A DNA stretch of 61,061 nt from Acetobacteraceae bacterium (GTDB lineage Bacteria > Pseudomonadota > Alphaproteobacteria > Acetobacterales > Acetobacteraceae), in assembly GCA_027487675.1 (NCBI GenBank), contig JAIYDD010000234.1, forward strand, positions 1-61,061. The letters are read 5' to 3'. Below the pieces are notes generated by a model. That model did no database searches, was not told where the DNA came from, and saw nothing but the letters and a program-made list of their open reading frames with translations. The position numbers were made by a program, and so were the translations under genes. This document shows positions 25,903 through 35,891 of the stretch, piece after piece (the first letter of the stretch is position 1; each line of letters opens with the position of its first letter).

Positions 25903-28098
25903 ATGGACACCGTCGCCCCCCTGCCGGCCGAGCCCGCCGCCGCCATCGCGGCCGACAGCCCCGCGCGTTTCATCAACCGCGAGCTTTCCTGGCTCGCCTT
26001 CAACACCCGTGTGCTGGAAGAAGCGGCGAATGCCCGCCACCCGCTGCTGGAGCGGCTGCGCTTCGTCGCCATCTCCGCCTCCAATCTGGATGAGTTCTAT
26101 TCGGTGCGCGTCGCCGGGCTGATCGGCCAGGGCACCGCCGGCATCGGCACCCCCTCGGCGGATGGCCTGACGCCCGCCCAGGCGCTGGCCGCCATCCAGG
26201 CCGAGACCAAGTCGCTGCTCGCCGCGCAGCAGGATGCCTGGCGGGAGCTGCGCGGGCAGCTGGCCGGCGCCGGCATCATGGTCTGCGAGCCCGCCGGCCT
26301 GTCGCCCGAGGACCGCGCCTGGCTGGAGGGCTATTTCCTCGACCGCATCTTCCCGGTGCTGACGCCGCTGGCCGTCGATCCGGCGCATCCCTTTCCCTTC
26401 ATCGCCAACCTCGCGCTCTGCATGGTCCTCAAGCTGGTGCGGGAGGAGGATGGGGGGACGATGCGCGCGCTGCTGCCGCTGCCGCCGCAGGTCGAGCGCT
26501 TCATCCGCCTGCCCGCCCATGCGCAGGCCGCCGGCGCGGCGGAACGCGGCGCGATCCGCTTCGTGATGCTGGAAGACCTGATCCTGCTGTTCCTCGACCG
26601 GCTCTTCCCCGGCTTCGTCCGCGCCGAGCATGGCCTGTTCCGGCTGATCCGCGACACCGACGTGGAATTCGAGGAGGAGGCGGAAGACCTGGTGCGCAGC
26701 TACGAGACGGCGCTGAAGCGCCGCCGCCGCGGCCGCGCGATCCGGCTGTCCGTCCAATCCTCCATGCCGCTCGACATGGTGGACCTGGTGGCGGAGGAGC
26801 TGGATGCGGACCGCGCCGGCGTGTTCTTCGTCGATGGCCTGCTGGGGGTGGCGGACCTCCGCCAGCTGATCGTGGACGACCGGCCCGACCTGCTGTTCAC
26901 GCCCTACACGCCGCGCTTCCCGGAACGCATCCTGGACTATGGCGGCGACTGCTTTGCCGCCATCGCCGCGAAGGACATCGTCGTCCACCACCCCTACGAA
27001 TCCTTCGACGTCGTCGTGCAGTTCCTGCGCCAGGCGGCGCGCGACCCGAATGTGGTCGCCATCAAGCAGACGCTCTACCGCACCACCCGCGACAGCCCGA
27101 TCGCCAAGGCACTGATCGAGGCGGCCGAGGCCGGCAAATCCGTCACCGGCATCGTCGAGATCAAGGCCCGCTTCGACGAGGAGCGGAACATCGCGCTGGC
27201 CCGGGAATTGGAAGCGGCCGGTGTGCAGGTGGTGTTCGGCTTCGTGGAGCTGAAGACCCACGCCAAGGTCTCGCTGGTGGTGCGGCGCGAGAAGGAGGGC
27301 CTGCGCTCCTACGCGCATTTCGGCACCGGCAACTACCATCCCGTGACCGCGCGCATCTACACCGACCTGTCCTTCTTCACCGCCGATCCCGGCCTGACGC
27401 GCGATGCCGCCAAGCTGTTCAACTACATGACCGGCTATGCGCGGCCCGAGACGATGGAGGGGCTGGCCTTCTCCCCGCTCACCATCCGCCCCGCCCTGAT
27501 GGGGCTGATCGAGCGCGAGATCGCCTTCGCCCGCGACGGCAAGCCGGCGACGATCTGGCTGAAGATGAACTCCCTGGTGGATGAGGCGCTGATCGATGCG
27601 CTCTACCGCGCGAGCCGTGCCGGCGTGCGCGTCGAATGCGTGGTGCGCGGGATCTGCTGCCTGCGCCCTGGCGTTCCGGGGCTTTCGGACAACATCCGCG
27701 TGAAATCCATCGTCGGCCGCTTCCTGGAACACAGCCGCGTCTATGTCTTCGGCAACGGCCACCGGCTGCCGGGGCGGCGGGCGCGGGTGTTCATCTCCTC
27801 GGCCGACCTGATGGCCCGCAACATGGACTGGCGCGTGGAGACGATGGTGCCCATCGAGAACCCGACGGTCCATGCGCAGATCCTGGACCAGGTGATGGCG
27901 GTGAACCTGCAGGACACGATGCAGAGCTGGGAGCTCGGCGCGGACGCCGTCTATCGCCGGCTGGACCCCGGCGCGAAGCCGGTCTCGGCGCATGAGTACT
28001 TCATGACCAACCCCTCCCTCTCCGGCCGCGGCAGCGCGCTGAACCGCCCGGCCCGCGCCGCGCGGCGCACGCGGCAGGACCGCGTGCTGCAGGATTGA
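25903..28098 (+). CDS. ppk1: Polyphosphate kinase 1
   Basis: A 731-residue enzyme that builds polyphosphate from ATP. The N-terminal domain starts [16 protein letters not shown]. The two phospholipase-D-like catalytic lobes include I-K-Q-T-L-Y-R-T and a F-G-T-G-N-Y-H-P motif near residue 475 with the phospho-His region. Length and motif order are normal. It is followed by ppx with a TTGA overlap, so synthesis and breakdown enzymes are translated together. Confidence 0.96.
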   Translation: MDTVAPLPAEPAAAIAADSPARFINRELSWLAFNTRVLEEAANARHPLLERLRFVAISASNLDEFYSVRVAGLIGQGTAGIGTPSADGLTPAQALAAIQAETKSLLAAQQDAWRELRGQLAGAGIMVCEPAGLSPEDRAWLEGYFLDRIFPVLTPLAVDPAHPFPFIANLALCMVLKLVREEDGGTMRALLPLPPQVERFIRLPAHAQAAGAAERGAIRFVMLEDLILLFLDRLFPGFVRAEHGLFRLIRDTDVEFEEEAEDLVRSYETALKRRRRGRAIRLSVQSSMPLDMVDLVAEELDADRAGVFFVDGLLGVADLRQLIVDDRPDLLFTPYTPRFPERILDYGGDCFAAIAAKDIVVHHPYESFDVVVQFLRQAARDPNVVAIKQTLYRTTRDSPIAKALIEAAEAGKSVTGIVEIKARFDEERNIALARELEAAGVQVVFGFVELKTHAKVSLVVRREKEGLRSYAHFGTGNYHPVTARIYTDLSFFTADPGLTRDAAKLFNYMTGYARPETMEGLAFSPLTIRPALMGLIEREIAFARDGKPATIWLKMNSLVDEALIDALYRASRAGVRVECVVRGICCLRPGVPGLSDNIRVKSIVGRFLEHSRVYVFGNGHRLPGRRARVFISSADLMARNMDWRVETMVPIENPTVHAQILDQVMAVNLQDTMQSWELGADAVYRRLDPGAKPVSAHEYFMTNPSLSGRGSALNRPARAARRTRQDRVLQD

Positions 28099-29624
28099 GC
28101 CGCTTGGACCAGCACGCCGCCCGCCTCCGCGATCCCGCCGAAAGGCTGCGCCCGCCGCGCGTCGGCGTGGTGGACCTCGGCTCCAACTCCGTCCGGCTCG
28201 TGGTCTTCGAGGGGCTGTCGCGCAACCCGCTGACCATCTTCAACGAGAAGGCGGTGCTCGGTCTGGGCCGCGGGCTGCAGTCCACCGGGCGGCTGAACGA
28301 CGCCGCGATCGGCCCGGCGCTGACCGTGCTGGCGCGCTACGCCGCGGTGGCGCGCGCGATGGGTGCCGAGCCCGTCGAGATCATCGCCACCGCCGCGACG
28401 CGGGACGCCGAGAACGGCCCCGACTTCATCGCCGAGATCACAAGCCGCCTGCCCGACACGCCGGTGCGCATCCTGAGCGGGGTCGAGGAAGGCGCGATGT
28501 CCGCCGATGGCGTGCTGCTCGGCTTTCCCGGCGCGGACGGCATCCTGGGCGACATGGGCGGCGGGTCGCTGGAGCTGGTCGATCTCGACCGCGGGCGGAT
28601 GGGCGATGCGGCGTCCCTTCCCCTCGGCGCCATCCGGCTGGCCGACCGCGCCGGCGGCGATCCGGTGCGGGCGCGCGCCATCGTGGAGGGCGACCTGGCG
28701 CGCGTCCCCTGGCTGCGGCGTGGCGAGGGGCGGGATCTCTACCTGGTCGGCGGCGCCTGGCGTGCGCTGGCGCGGATGCATGTCGCGCAGACCGGCTACC
28801 CGCTGCACATCGTCCACCACTACGTGCTGCGGCGGGAGGAGGCGCGCGACCTCGCCGGCGTCGTCGCCAAGGCCGACCGCCGGCTGCTGGAGAAGATGCC
28901 CGGCGCGCCCCTGAAGCGGCTGGGCGACATGCCCTTCGCCGCGGTGGTGCTGCGCCGGCTGCTGCGGGCAACCGGCGCCAGCCGCGTGGTTTTCAGCGCC
29001 AACGGCCTGCGGGAAGGCTGGTACGCCCGTCTGCTGCCGCGCACGGTGCGGGAGGAAGACCCGCTGCTGGCCGCGGGGCGGGAACTCGCGGCCCGCTACG
29101 GCCGCGACACGGAACTGGCCCCCGCGCTCTGCCGCTGGACCGACGCGCTGTTCGAGACGGAGACCCCGCTCGAGGCCAATCTGCGCCAGGCCTGCTGCCT
29201 CGTCGCCGATATCGGCAGCCACGACCACCCGGACTACCGCGCCGAACACGCCTTCTACCGCGTGCTGCGCCAGCCCGGCGTCGGCGTGGATCACCACCAG
29301 CGCGCCTTCCTGGCACTCGTCGTCGCCACCCGCTACGACGCCGACGCGGCCGCGCCCTTCCTTCCGACGGCGCGGCTGCTGCTCGACGCGGCGGCGGCGA
29401 GGCGGGCGGAGACGCTGGGCGTCGCGCTGCGGCTGGCCTTCACGCTCTCGGGCGGCACGCCGGCGCTGCTGGCCGGCACGGCGCTGCGGCGCGTGGGTGG
29501 TGAACTGCGCCTGCGGCTGGTCGAAGGCAGCGGCGTGTTCGCCGGCGAGAGCGTGCAGCGCCGGCTTGATGCGGTCGCTGCGGCGCTCGGGCTCGGCGCG
29601 ATGGTTGAAGTGGCGGGGGGATAG
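28095..29624 (+). CDS. ppx: Exopolyphosphatase / GppA family
   Basis: A 509-residue member of the ASKHA phosphatase family that removes terminal phosphates from polyphosphate and/or pppGpp. [12 protein letters not shown] near residue 26 and [11 protein letters not shown] near 153 form the nucleotide/phosphate loops. The C-terminal half is an HD-like helical domain. The TTG at 28095 overlaps the ppk1 stop. A second TTG at 28104 is in frame. Long-form Ppx is the likelier identity because of the ppk pairing. Confidence 0.94.
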   Translation: MSRLDQHAARLRDPAERLRPPRVGVVDLGSNSVRLVVFEGLSRNPLTIFNEKAVLGLGRGLQSTGRLNDAAIGPALTVLARYAAVARAMGAEPVEIIATAATRDAENGPDFIAEITSRLPDTPVRILSGVEEGAMSADGVLLGFPGADGILGDMGGGSLELVDLDRGRMGDAASLPLGAIRLADRAGGDPVRARAIVEGDLARVPWLRRGEGRDLYLVGGAWRALARMHVAQTGYPLHIVHHYVLRREEARDLAGVVAKADRRLLEKMPGAPLKRLGDMPFAAVVLRRLLRATGASRVVFSANGLREGWYARLLPRTVREEDPLLAAGRELAARYGRDTELAPALCRWTDALFETETPLEANLRQACCLVADIGSHDHPDYRAEHAFYRVLRQPGVGVDHHQRAFLALVVATRYDADAAAPFLPTARLLLDAAAARRAETLGVALRLAFTLSGGTPALLAGTALRRVGGELRLRLVEGSGVFAGESVQRRLDAVAAALGLGAMVEVAGG

Positions 29625-29648
29625 GCGCCTTGATGGCCCGCCCTGCAA

Positions 29649-30296
29649 TCAGGCGAGCTTGAAGGCCGCCGCCGCCGTCCTGTCCAGGAAGGTCAGCCAG
29701 TTCGCCGGCACGCCGATCGTCCCGATCCCGAGGTCCTCGAGCGTCAGCTTCAGCGCCTTCTCGGTTTCGGGACCATAGGCCCCATCCACCTGGATGCCGG
29801 CGCCGAAGCACTGGTTCAGCGCGTTCTGCAGGAAGCACACGCGAGACTTCGAAACCTTGTTCCACCCGACCGACGAGCCGTTGTCGATATGGAAATGGTC
29901 GCGGTGAGCCAGGTCGTAATCGTAATTCAGGATCGTGCCGAAGTGCTTGCGAAGCACGGCTTCCACGCCGATGTAGAATTGCATGTCGCTCGGGAAGTTG
30001 AGCGTCACGAATTCCTTTCCGGCGAAGAAGATGCCGTCCAGGTCGAAGGCGCGGCCCAGCCCGTGGTACCCGGGCTTGCTGACATAGGCGCCAGCCGAGG
30101 TGATCACCTCGGCGGCGCCGAAGCTTGCCGGCACCGCGGCGAGCACCTCCGTCATCGCCCGGTCGAGCGCTTCGATGAAGGCACCTTCGCCCTTGAAGGG
30201 AAGCGGCTTGCCACGCGTCCCGTATCCGAAGCCGCTCTCCTTCGGATATCGGTCATAGTGGACGGGCACGCCCGCAAGGTCCCGGAAGGTGATCAT
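29649..30296 (-). CDS. LAS/M15-like (extensin-like C) wall peptidase with peptidoglycan-binding domain
   Basis: A 215-residue protein. H-G-L-G-R-A-F-D-L-D-G near residue 80 and H-R-D-H-F-H-I-D near 132 are the zinc-binding H-x(6)-D and H-x-H motifs of the LAS fold (M15, VanY, extensin-like_C). The C-terminal 70 residues (F-L-Q-N-A-L-N, then V-D-G-A-Y-G-P-E-T-E-K-A-L) form a PG_binding_1 domain. No signal peptide is visible, which is odd for a wall enzyme and resembles endolysins or secreted effectors. Base composition is clearly lower in GC than its surroundings, a sign of transfer. The ATG at 30296 was chosen because the upstream in-frame ATG at 30335 gives no added motif. Confidence 0.75.
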   Translation of the reverse strand: MITFRDLAGVPVHYDRYPKESGFGYGTRGKPLPFKGEGAFIEALDRAMTEVLAAVPASFGAAEVITSAGAYVSKPGYHGLGRAFDLDGIFFAGKEFVTLNFPSDMQFYIGVEAVLRKHFGTILNYDYDLAHRDHFHIDNGSSVGWNKVSKSRVCFLQNALNQCFGAGIQVDGAYGPETEKALKLTLEDLGIGTIGVPANWLTFLDRTAAAAFKLA

Positions 30297-30411
30297 CAGG
30301 GGTGTTCCCCACGACGCGGTGGCGCCGCGGCGCATGCCACACTTCGAGCGGATCGCGCAATGGAATTGCTGCGCAACGGCCGCGGCGCACAGCCGTCGTG
30401 CCGGCGCCCCC

Positions 30412-31008
30412 TCAGCGCGGCATCACCGGCGGCAGCAGCGCCGTCGGCCGGCGATCGGCGGTGCACATGTCGTTGTCGCGCGGCCGCACGCCGAAGCGCA
30501 GCCCGGCGCCCGCCGGGGCCAGCAGGTCATGGTCCTCCGGGCAGGCGGAGACGGGCTTCCAGTTCGCGCAGCCGCGCTCCGACACATCCACCTCCCGCCC
30601 CTCCTCCAGCCCGCAGCCGGCGAAGCCGAAGGTCTGCACCAGGCGCGGATCGGCGGTCATCAGCGTGACGAGCTTGCGGTCCTCGAAGAACACCGCCTCG
30701 AAGGCGCCGGGCACGACGGCGGAGGGCGCGCCGACGCGATACGGGCCGTGGGTGCGGAAGACGAAGGTCGGGCGCTGCATCGCCTGATCCAGCGCATGGG
30801 CGAAGACCAGCTCCCAATGCCCGTCCCGGAAGCTGAAGCGCCGCGTGCCCCAGCCGCCATACCAGGGCTCCGGCGCCGGGCTTTCCCAGACACCCGACAG
30901 CGCCTGCAGCCGCGCCCGCTCGGGCGGCGCATCGCCGGCCAGGGCTGTCCCCGCCGTCAGCAGCCACGCCGCTGCCAGCGCCATCGCGCGCATCGTCCCG
31001 CCGCACAT
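30412..31008 (-). CDS. Exported protein of unknown function
   Basis: A 198-residue protein with a signal peptide (M-R-A-M-A-L-A-A-A-W-L-L-T-A-G-T-A-L-A-G near the start). The mature part begins L-Q-A-L-S-G-V-W-E-S and contains Y-G-G-W-G-T-R-R-F-S-F, a pattern that could belong to a lipocalin-like barrel. Four Cys in the last 75 residues could form disulfides. No family was recognised. The ATG at 31008 has a GAGGAG ribosome site. A second ATG at 30993 is possible. Confidence 0.7.
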   Translation of the reverse strand: MCGGTMRAMALAAAWLLTAGTALAGDAPPERARLQALSGVWESPAPEPWYGGWGTRRFSFRDGHWELVFAHALDQAMQRPTFVFRTHGPYRVGAPSAVVPGAFEAVFFEDRKLVTLMTADPRLVQTFGFAGCGLEEGREVDVSERGCANWKPVSACPEDHDLLAPAGAGLRFGVRPRDNDMCTADRRPTALLPPVMPR

Positions 31009-31116
31009 CGCCCAAAACTCCTCATCCGGGCACGGGCGCCGCACGATGCGGCGTCCTGCACGAATGACGCGCGGGCGGGGGCGATTTCGACCGGCCGACG
31101 GGATGCCGGCCCTGGG

Positions 31117-32226
31117 TCAGCCGAAAATGTCGGCCGGGCTGTCGCGGCGCAGGCTCTCGCCCAGTTCGCGGCCCAGCCGCGCCGCCTCGGCGGGCGCGCC
31201 ATGCAGGCTGCGCTTCAGCAGGAAGGACCCGTCGGCGCGGGCGACCAGCCCGGTCAGGTGCAGCTGCCCGTCGCCCAGCAGCCGCGCATGCCCGCCGATC
31301 GGCGTGCGGCAGGACCCGTCGAGGGCCGCCAGCAGCGCGCGCTCCGCCGTGCTGACCGCCTTGGCCTCGCGGTCCTCGATGGCCGAGAGCAGGTCCAGCA
31401 GTTCCACGTCGTCGGCGCGGACGGTGACGCCGACGATGCCCTGGCCGGCGGCGGGGACCATCGCCTCGGGGTCCAGCACGACGGAGGCCTCCGCCTCCAG
31501 CCCCAGGCGCCGGAGGCCGGCCAGCGCCAGCAGCGTGGCCGCCGGGCCGTCCGGGGCGCGCAGGCGGGACAGGCGGGTCTGCACGTTGCCGCGGATCATG
31601 CCGATGCACAGGTCCGGCCGGGCGTGCAGGATCTGCGACTGCCGCCGCACCGAGGCCGTGCCGACGAGCGCCGCCGGCGGCAGGCAGCCGAAGGGATCGG
31701 CGGGGTCGATCGGCCCGCAGCCCGCGCCCAGCACCAGCGCATCGCGGGCATCCTCGCGCGTCAGGGTGCAGGCCAGCACGATGCCCGGGGGCAGTTCGGT
31801 CTCCAGGTCCTTCAGGCTGTGGACCGCGAAGTCGATGCGGCCATCGGCCAGCGCTTCGTGGATTTCCTTCGCGAACAGGCCCTTGCCGCCGACCTCGGCC
31901 AGGCGGCGGTCCTGGATCCGGTCGCCCGAGGTGGCGATGGCGTGTTCCTCGAAGGCCTTGACGTCGCGCAGCACCGGGCAGAAGCGGGTGATCAGCCCGA
32001 GGAAATGCCGCGTCTGCCACAGCGCCAGCGGGGAGCCGCGGGTGCCGACGCGCAGCGGCAGCGACCGCAGATGCGCCTTGACCTGCGGATGCGCCGCGGC
32101 GCGGGGTTGGTCGCCGGCCGCGGCGCGGGGATGGCCTTCGCCCGCGGCGCGGACCTGGTTGGCCTGATGGGCCTGGTGCGAGGGGCCGCCGGGGTGGGAT
32201 GCGGCCGGCGAATGGGCTACCGACAT
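31117..32226 (-). CDS. hemC: Hydroxymethylbilane synthase HemC
   Basis: Polymerises four porphobilinogens in haem synthesis. [13 protein letters not shown] begins the fold near residue 56, and [11 protein letters not shown] near 303 carries the Cys that binds the dipyrromethane cofactor. From the ATG at 32226 the protein has 369 residues, including a 55-residue His/Ala/Pro-rich N-terminal extension not typical of HemC. No later ATG or GTG precedes the fold. The start lies 43 bases from the divergent tsaD start, a common gene pair in alphaproteobacteria. Confidence 0.95.
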   Translation of the reverse strand: MSVAHSPAASHPGGPSHQAHQANQVRAAGEGHPRAAAGDQPRAAAHPQVKAHLRSLPLRVGTRGSPLALWQTRHFLGLITRFCPVLRDVKAFEEHAIATSGDRIQDRRLAEVGGKGLFAKEIHEALADGRIDFAVHSLKDLETELPPGIVLACTLTREDARDALVLGAGCGPIDPADPFGCLPPAALVGTASVRRQSQILHARPDLCIGMIRGNVQTRLSRLRAPDGPAATLLALAGLRRLGLEAEASVVLDPEAMVPAAGQGIVGVTVRADDVELLDLLSAIEDREAKAVSTAERALLAALDGSCRTPIGGHARLLGDGQLHLTGLVARADGSFLLKRSLHGAPAEAARLGRELGESLRRDSPADIFG

Positions 32227-32269
32227 GGTGGCGCCTATTAGGGGCGCATTCCCGGTGACGAAAGTGGCC

Positions 32270-33355
32270 ATGCCCGCAAAACAAGCCGGCCCGGAGCCCG
32301 TGGCGCTGCGGCCGGACCAGCTGATCCTCGGCATCGAAAGCAGCTGCGACGAGACGGCCGCCGCGGTGCTGCGCGGCGACGGCACGATCCTGGCCGAGGC
32401 GGTGCTGAGCCAGCTGGCGGACCACGCCCCCTTCGGCGGCGTGGTGCCGGAGATCGCGGCGCGCGCCCACCTGGCCCACCTGCCCGCCCTGGTGCGCCGG
32501 GTGCTGGACCACGCCGGCACGGACATGGCTGGCCTTTCGGCAGTGGCCGCGACCGCCGGGCCCGGGCTGATCGGCGGGCTGATCGTGGGCGCGACGCTCG
32601 GCAAGGGCATCGCGGCCGCGCGGGGAATCCCCTACCTCGCCATCAACCACCTGGAGGCGCATGCGCTGACGCCGCGGCTGCCGTCGGTGTCGCCCGATGG
32701 CCTTCGCTTTCCCTACCTGCTGCTGCTGCTTTCCGGCGGGCATTGCCAATGCGTCGCGGTGGAGGGGGTGGCGCGGCACCGCCGGCTCGGCACCACGCTC
32801 GACGACGCGGTGGGGGAGGCCTTCGACAAATCGGCCAAGCTGCTCGGCCTGCCCTGGCCGGGCGGGCCGCATCTGGAACGCCTGGCGGCGGGCGGCGACC
32901 CGGCGCGCTTCGCCCTGCCGCGGCCGATGCTCGGGCGGGCGGGGTGCGATTTCTCCTTCTCCGGCCTGAAGACCGCGGTGGCGCAGGTGGTCGGGAAGGG
33001 GTTGGACGCGGCGGCCCGGCGCGACCTGGCGGCCGGCTTCCAGGCCGCCGTCGCCGCCGTGCTCGCCGACCGCGCGCGGCACGCGCTGGCGATGCTGCCG
33101 GGCGCGACCGCGCTGGTGGTGGCGGGTGGCGTCGCGGCGAACGGGGCGGTGCGCGCAGCGCTGGCACGCGCTGCGGCCGGTGCCGGCCTTCCGCTGGTGG
33201 CGCCGCCCGTGCCGCTCTGCACCGACAATGCGGTCATGGTCGCCTGGGCGGGCATCGAGAGGCTGCGCGCCGGCCTGGTCGACGCCATGGACCACGCACC
33301 GCGGCCGCGCTGGCCGCTCGACCAGCTGGCGCCCGACCGGCCCCCGGTCGGCTGA
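32270..33355 (+). CDS. tsaD: tRNA N6-adenosine threonylcarbamoyltransferase TsaD
   Basis: Transfers the threonylcarbamoyl group made by TsaC to A37 of t[14 protein letters not shown] near residue 19 starts the ASKHA fold, and H-L-E-A-H-A at 127-131 provides the two metal-binding His. G-G-V-A-A-N near 288 is also typical. From ATG 32270 it is 361 residues. An in-frame ATG at 32225 would add 15 residues and overlap the hemC start codon. The shorter form fits the family better. Confidence 0.96.
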   Translation: MPAKQAGPEPVALRPDQLILGIESSCDETAAAVLRGDGTILAEAVLSQLADHAPFGGVVPEIAARAHLAHLPALVRRVLDHAGTDMAGLSAVAATAGPGLIGGLIVGATLGKGIAAARGIPYLAINHLEAHALTPRLPSVSPDGLRFPYLLLLLSGGHCQCVAVEGVARHRRLGTTLDDAVGEAFDKSAKLLGLPWPGGPHLERLAAGGDPARFALPRPMLGRAGCDFSFSGLKTAVAQVVGKGLDAAARRDLAAGFQAAVAAVLADRARHALAMLPGATALVVAGGVAANGAVRAALARAAAGAGLPLVAPPVPLCTDNAVMVAWAGIERLRAGLVDAMDHAPRPRWPLDQLAPDRPPVG

Positions 33356-33478
33356 GCCGCGCGGCGCGCCACCCGCGCACGTCGCCGCCCCCATGCCGCC
33401 GCGCGCTCCCCGCGGAGCGCCTGGCCGGCGCGCGGGGGCACGGTTGCATCCGCCGCGCCGGCTTCCCACTCTCAACCC

Positions 33479-34303
33479 ATGCCCATTGCATGGCTTCCTG
33501 GACGTGGCGTGGTGGAGCTGACGGGGGAGGACCGCGTCGGCTTCCTGCAGGGCCTCGTCTCCAACGACGTCGCCGCCGCGGCGCCCGGGCGCGCCGTCTG
33601 GGCCGCGCTGCTGACGCCGCAGGGCAAGTACCTCGCCGACTTCTTCGTCCTGGCAGAGGCCGGCCGCCTTCTGCTGGACTGCGAACGGGCCGAGGCGCCG
33701 GCGCTGGTGCAGCGCCTGTCGCGCTTCCGTCTGCGCGCCCGCGTCGCGCTGCGCGATGCCTCGGCGGCGTTCGCGGTGCACGCCGCCTGGGGCGGCGCGG
33801 TGCCCGAGGCGGGCGCGATCGCCGCCCCCGATCCGCGCCTTGCCGAAGCCGGCTGGCGCATCCTGGCCGCGGCGCCGCTGCCCGGCACGGCGCCGGAGGC
33901 GGCGTATGACCTGCACCGCCTTGCCCTTGGCCTGCCTGCCGCTGCCGACCTCGACGCCGAGAAATCCGTGCTGCTGGAAGCCGGCTTCGACGAGCTGGCC
34001 GGCATTTCCTGGACCAAGGGCTGCTACATGGGGCAGGAGTTGACGGCGCGGACCAAGTATCGCGGGCTGCTTAAAAAGCGCCTTGTGCCGGTCGGCGTGG
34101 AGGGCGAGTTGCCGCCGCGTGGCACGGCCATCACCCGCGCCGGCGCGGAACTGGGTGAGATGCGCTCGGGCCGCGACGGGCTGGGCCTTGCCCTGCTGCG
34201 GATCGAGGCGCTGGCCGATCCCGCGCCGCTTTCGGCCGGCATGGCGCTGCTGCGGCCGCGGATCCCCGCCTGGATGCGCCTGCCGGCGCGCGAGCCGGCC
34301 TGA
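33479..34303 (+). CDS. ygfZ: YgfZ/GcvT-family iron-sulfur protein maintenance factor
   Basis: A 274-residue folate-binding GcvT-like protein. The YgfZ signature K-G-C-Y-M-G-Q-E-L near residue 180 holds the conserved Cys. L-T-G-E-D-R-V-G-F-L-Q-G-L-V-S-N-D near 15 is the usual start. YgfZ supports repair or assembly of certain Fe-S enzymes with tetrahydrofolate. It lies 17 bases upstream of a small methyltransferase gene. The 123 bases before it hold only a GC-rich leader. Confidence 0.92.
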   Translation: MPIAWLPGRGVVELTGEDRVGFLQGLVSNDVAAAAPGRAVWAALLTPQGKYLADFFVLAEAGRLLLDCERAEAPALVQRLSRFRLRARVALRDASAAFAVHAAWGGAVPEAGAIAAPDPRLAEAGWRILAAAPLPGTAPEAAYDLHRLALGLPAAADLDAEKSVLLEAGFDELAGISWTKGCYMGQELTARTKYRGLLKKRLVPVGVEGELPPRGTAITRAGAELGEMRSGRDGLGLALLRIEALADPAPLSAGMALLRPRIPAWMRLPAREPA

Positions 34304-34320
34304 GGATCTGCGGGGGAGAC

Positions 34321-34806
34321 ATGGCGAGCACGACCGGGGGCGGAAGGCCCGCCGACACGCATGGGCCGGGCGTCCGGCTGCCGCCACCGATCATGGTCGC
34401 CGGCGTCATGGCGCTTGCCTGGGGGCTCGACCAGCTCTGGTCGGTGCAGATCGGGCCGCCGGCGCCCGGCCTCGGGGGGATGGTGATCTTCCTCGCGCTG
34501 GCGCTCTGCGGCTGGGCGTTGATCGCCCTGGTCCGCGCCGGGAACGACCCCCGTCCGGACAAGCCCGACGAGGCGCTGGTCGAGGCCGGCCCGTTCAGGT
34601 TCAGCCGGAACCCGATCTATCTCGGCTTCCTGCTCGGCGCGACCGGGCTGGCGCTCAGCTGGGGAACGCTGTGGGGCTGGCTCGGCGTGGTGGCGACCCA
34701 TGCGCTGCTGGACCGGCTGGTCATCGCGCGGGAAGAGACCTACCTGGCCGCCCGCTTCGGCGCCGCCTACGAAGCCTATCGGGGGCGGGTGCGGCGCTGG
34801 ATGTAG
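34321..34806 (+). CDS. Isoprenylcysteine methyltransferase (ICMT/PEMT)-like membrane protein
   Basis: A 161-residue membrane protein with about four helices and the C-terminal motif of the ICMT/phospholipid methyltransferase group: G-P-F-R-F-S-R-N-P-I-Y-L-G near residue 90, and E-E-T-Y-L-A-A-R-F-G-x-x-Y near 140, which line the SAM pocket. Bacterial members usually have unknown substrates. A GGGGGAG ribosome site precedes the ATG. It is probably co-transcribed with ygfZ. Confidence 0.85.
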   Translation: MASTTGGGRPADTHGPGVRLPPPIMVAGVMALAWGLDQLWSVQIGPPAPGLGGMVIFLALALCGWALIALVRAGNDPRPDKPDEALVEAGPFRFSRNPIYLGFLLGATGLALSWGTLWGWLGVVATHALLDRLVIAREETYLAARFGAAYEAYRGRVRRWM

Positions 34807-34867
34807 GTGCGGCGGGGCGCGGCTCGCGACCTTCAAGGAAGCCGGGCCGCCCGACCGGGCCGCCAGG

Positions 34868-35779
34868 TCATCCCACCGCCGCGCCAACGGCCTGCGCCAA
34901 TCCGCGGAACTCGGCCGCGCGCGCGCTTTTGGGGCGCCAGGCCAGCGCCAGCATGCGCCCGGGTGTCGCCGGCGCTTCCAGCGGCCGCAGCTCCACCGGC
35001 GCATCGCCGACCACACCTCCCTGCACTGCCAGGCGCGGCAGCAGCGTCACGCCGAGGCCGCCGGCCACCATCTGCACCAGCGTGTGCAGGCTGGTCGCGG
35101 CGAAAGCGTCCTCCCCGGTGGTGCCCATGCCGCGCGGCAGGCCGCAGGCGGCCTCGGCATGGCCGCGCAGGCAGTGGCCGTCCTCGAGCAGCAGCACGCG
35201 TTCGCCGGCCAGCGCGCAGGCCGGCACGGCCGCCGACGCCGCCAGGTGGTGGCCGCGCGGCAGCGCGAGCAGGAAGGGGTCCTCGGCGACCGGCAGCGTC
35301 TCCATCGGGCCCTCGGCCGGCAGCGCCAGCAGCAGCAAATCGAGCCGGCCGGCATCGAGCCCCGCCACCAGGCGCTCCGTCAGGTCCTCGCGCAGCCAGA
35401 GCCGCAGGCGCGGGAAGGCCTGGCGCAGCGCCGGCATCAGGCGGGGCAGCAGGAAGGGCCCGATGGTCGGGATCACGCCCAGCCGCAGCGGGCCGGACAG
35501 CGGGTCGCGCGAAGCGGCCGCGGTCTCGGCCACCGCCTCCAGCGCCGCCAGCGCGGTGCGGGCGCGGGCGACCAGCTCCAGGCCGAGCGGTGTGAAGATC
35601 GGCCGCTTGGTGGGCGCGCCGCGTTCCAGGATGGCGGCGTCCAGCTGGCGTTCCAGCGCGATCAGCCCGGCCGAGAGGGTCGACTGCGTGACCGCGCAGG
35701 CCGTGGCCGCCCGCCCGAAATGCCCTTGCTCGGCCAGCGCGACCAGGTAGCGCAGCTGCTGCGGGGAGGGCAGGAACAT
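34868..35779 (-). CDS. oxyR: OxyR-type LysR regulator
   Basis: A 303-residue LysR regulator: winged helix at 5-65 (L-R-Y-L-V-A-L-A-E-Q-G-H-F-G-R-A) and a co-inducer domain. L-E-D-G-H-C-L-R contains C203, with a second Cys at 212. The 9-residue spacing equals that of the redox pair in E. coli OxyR (C199/C208), so peroxide sensing by disulfide formation is likely. It is divergent from the manganese catalase gene with a 112-base gap, and ahpC-ahpD follow. It is therefore the likely activator of the module. Confidence 0.93.
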   Translation of the reverse strand: MFLPSPQQLRYLVALAEQGHFGRAATACAVTQSTLSAGLIALERQLDAAILERGAPTKRPIFTPLGLELVARARTALAALEAVAETAAASRDPLSGPLRLGVIPTIGPFLLPRLMPALRQAFPRLRLWLREDLTERLVAGLDAGRLDLLLLALPAEGPMETLPVAEDPFLLALPRGHHLAASAAVPACALAGERVLLLEDGHCLRGHAEAACGLPRGMGTTGEDAFAATSLHTLVQMVAGGLGVTLLPRLAVQGGVVGDAPVELRPLEAPATPGRMLALAWRPKSARAAEFRGLAQAVGAAVG

Positions 35780-35891
35780 CGAGCGCGTCGATCCTTCGGC
35801 CAGCGATCAGTGAGTGGCGCGAAGATACCGGCGCGGCGCAGCCTCGGCCATCCCGCCCATCCCGGCGCGGGTCCGGCCAGGAGAGCGACGC

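Noticed and set aside
35780-35891. GATC-N11-GATC symmetry between oxyR and the catalase gene as an OxyR site
   Set aside because: The arms are short and common by chance, and they do not fit the T-N11-A layout as well as the box before ahpC.
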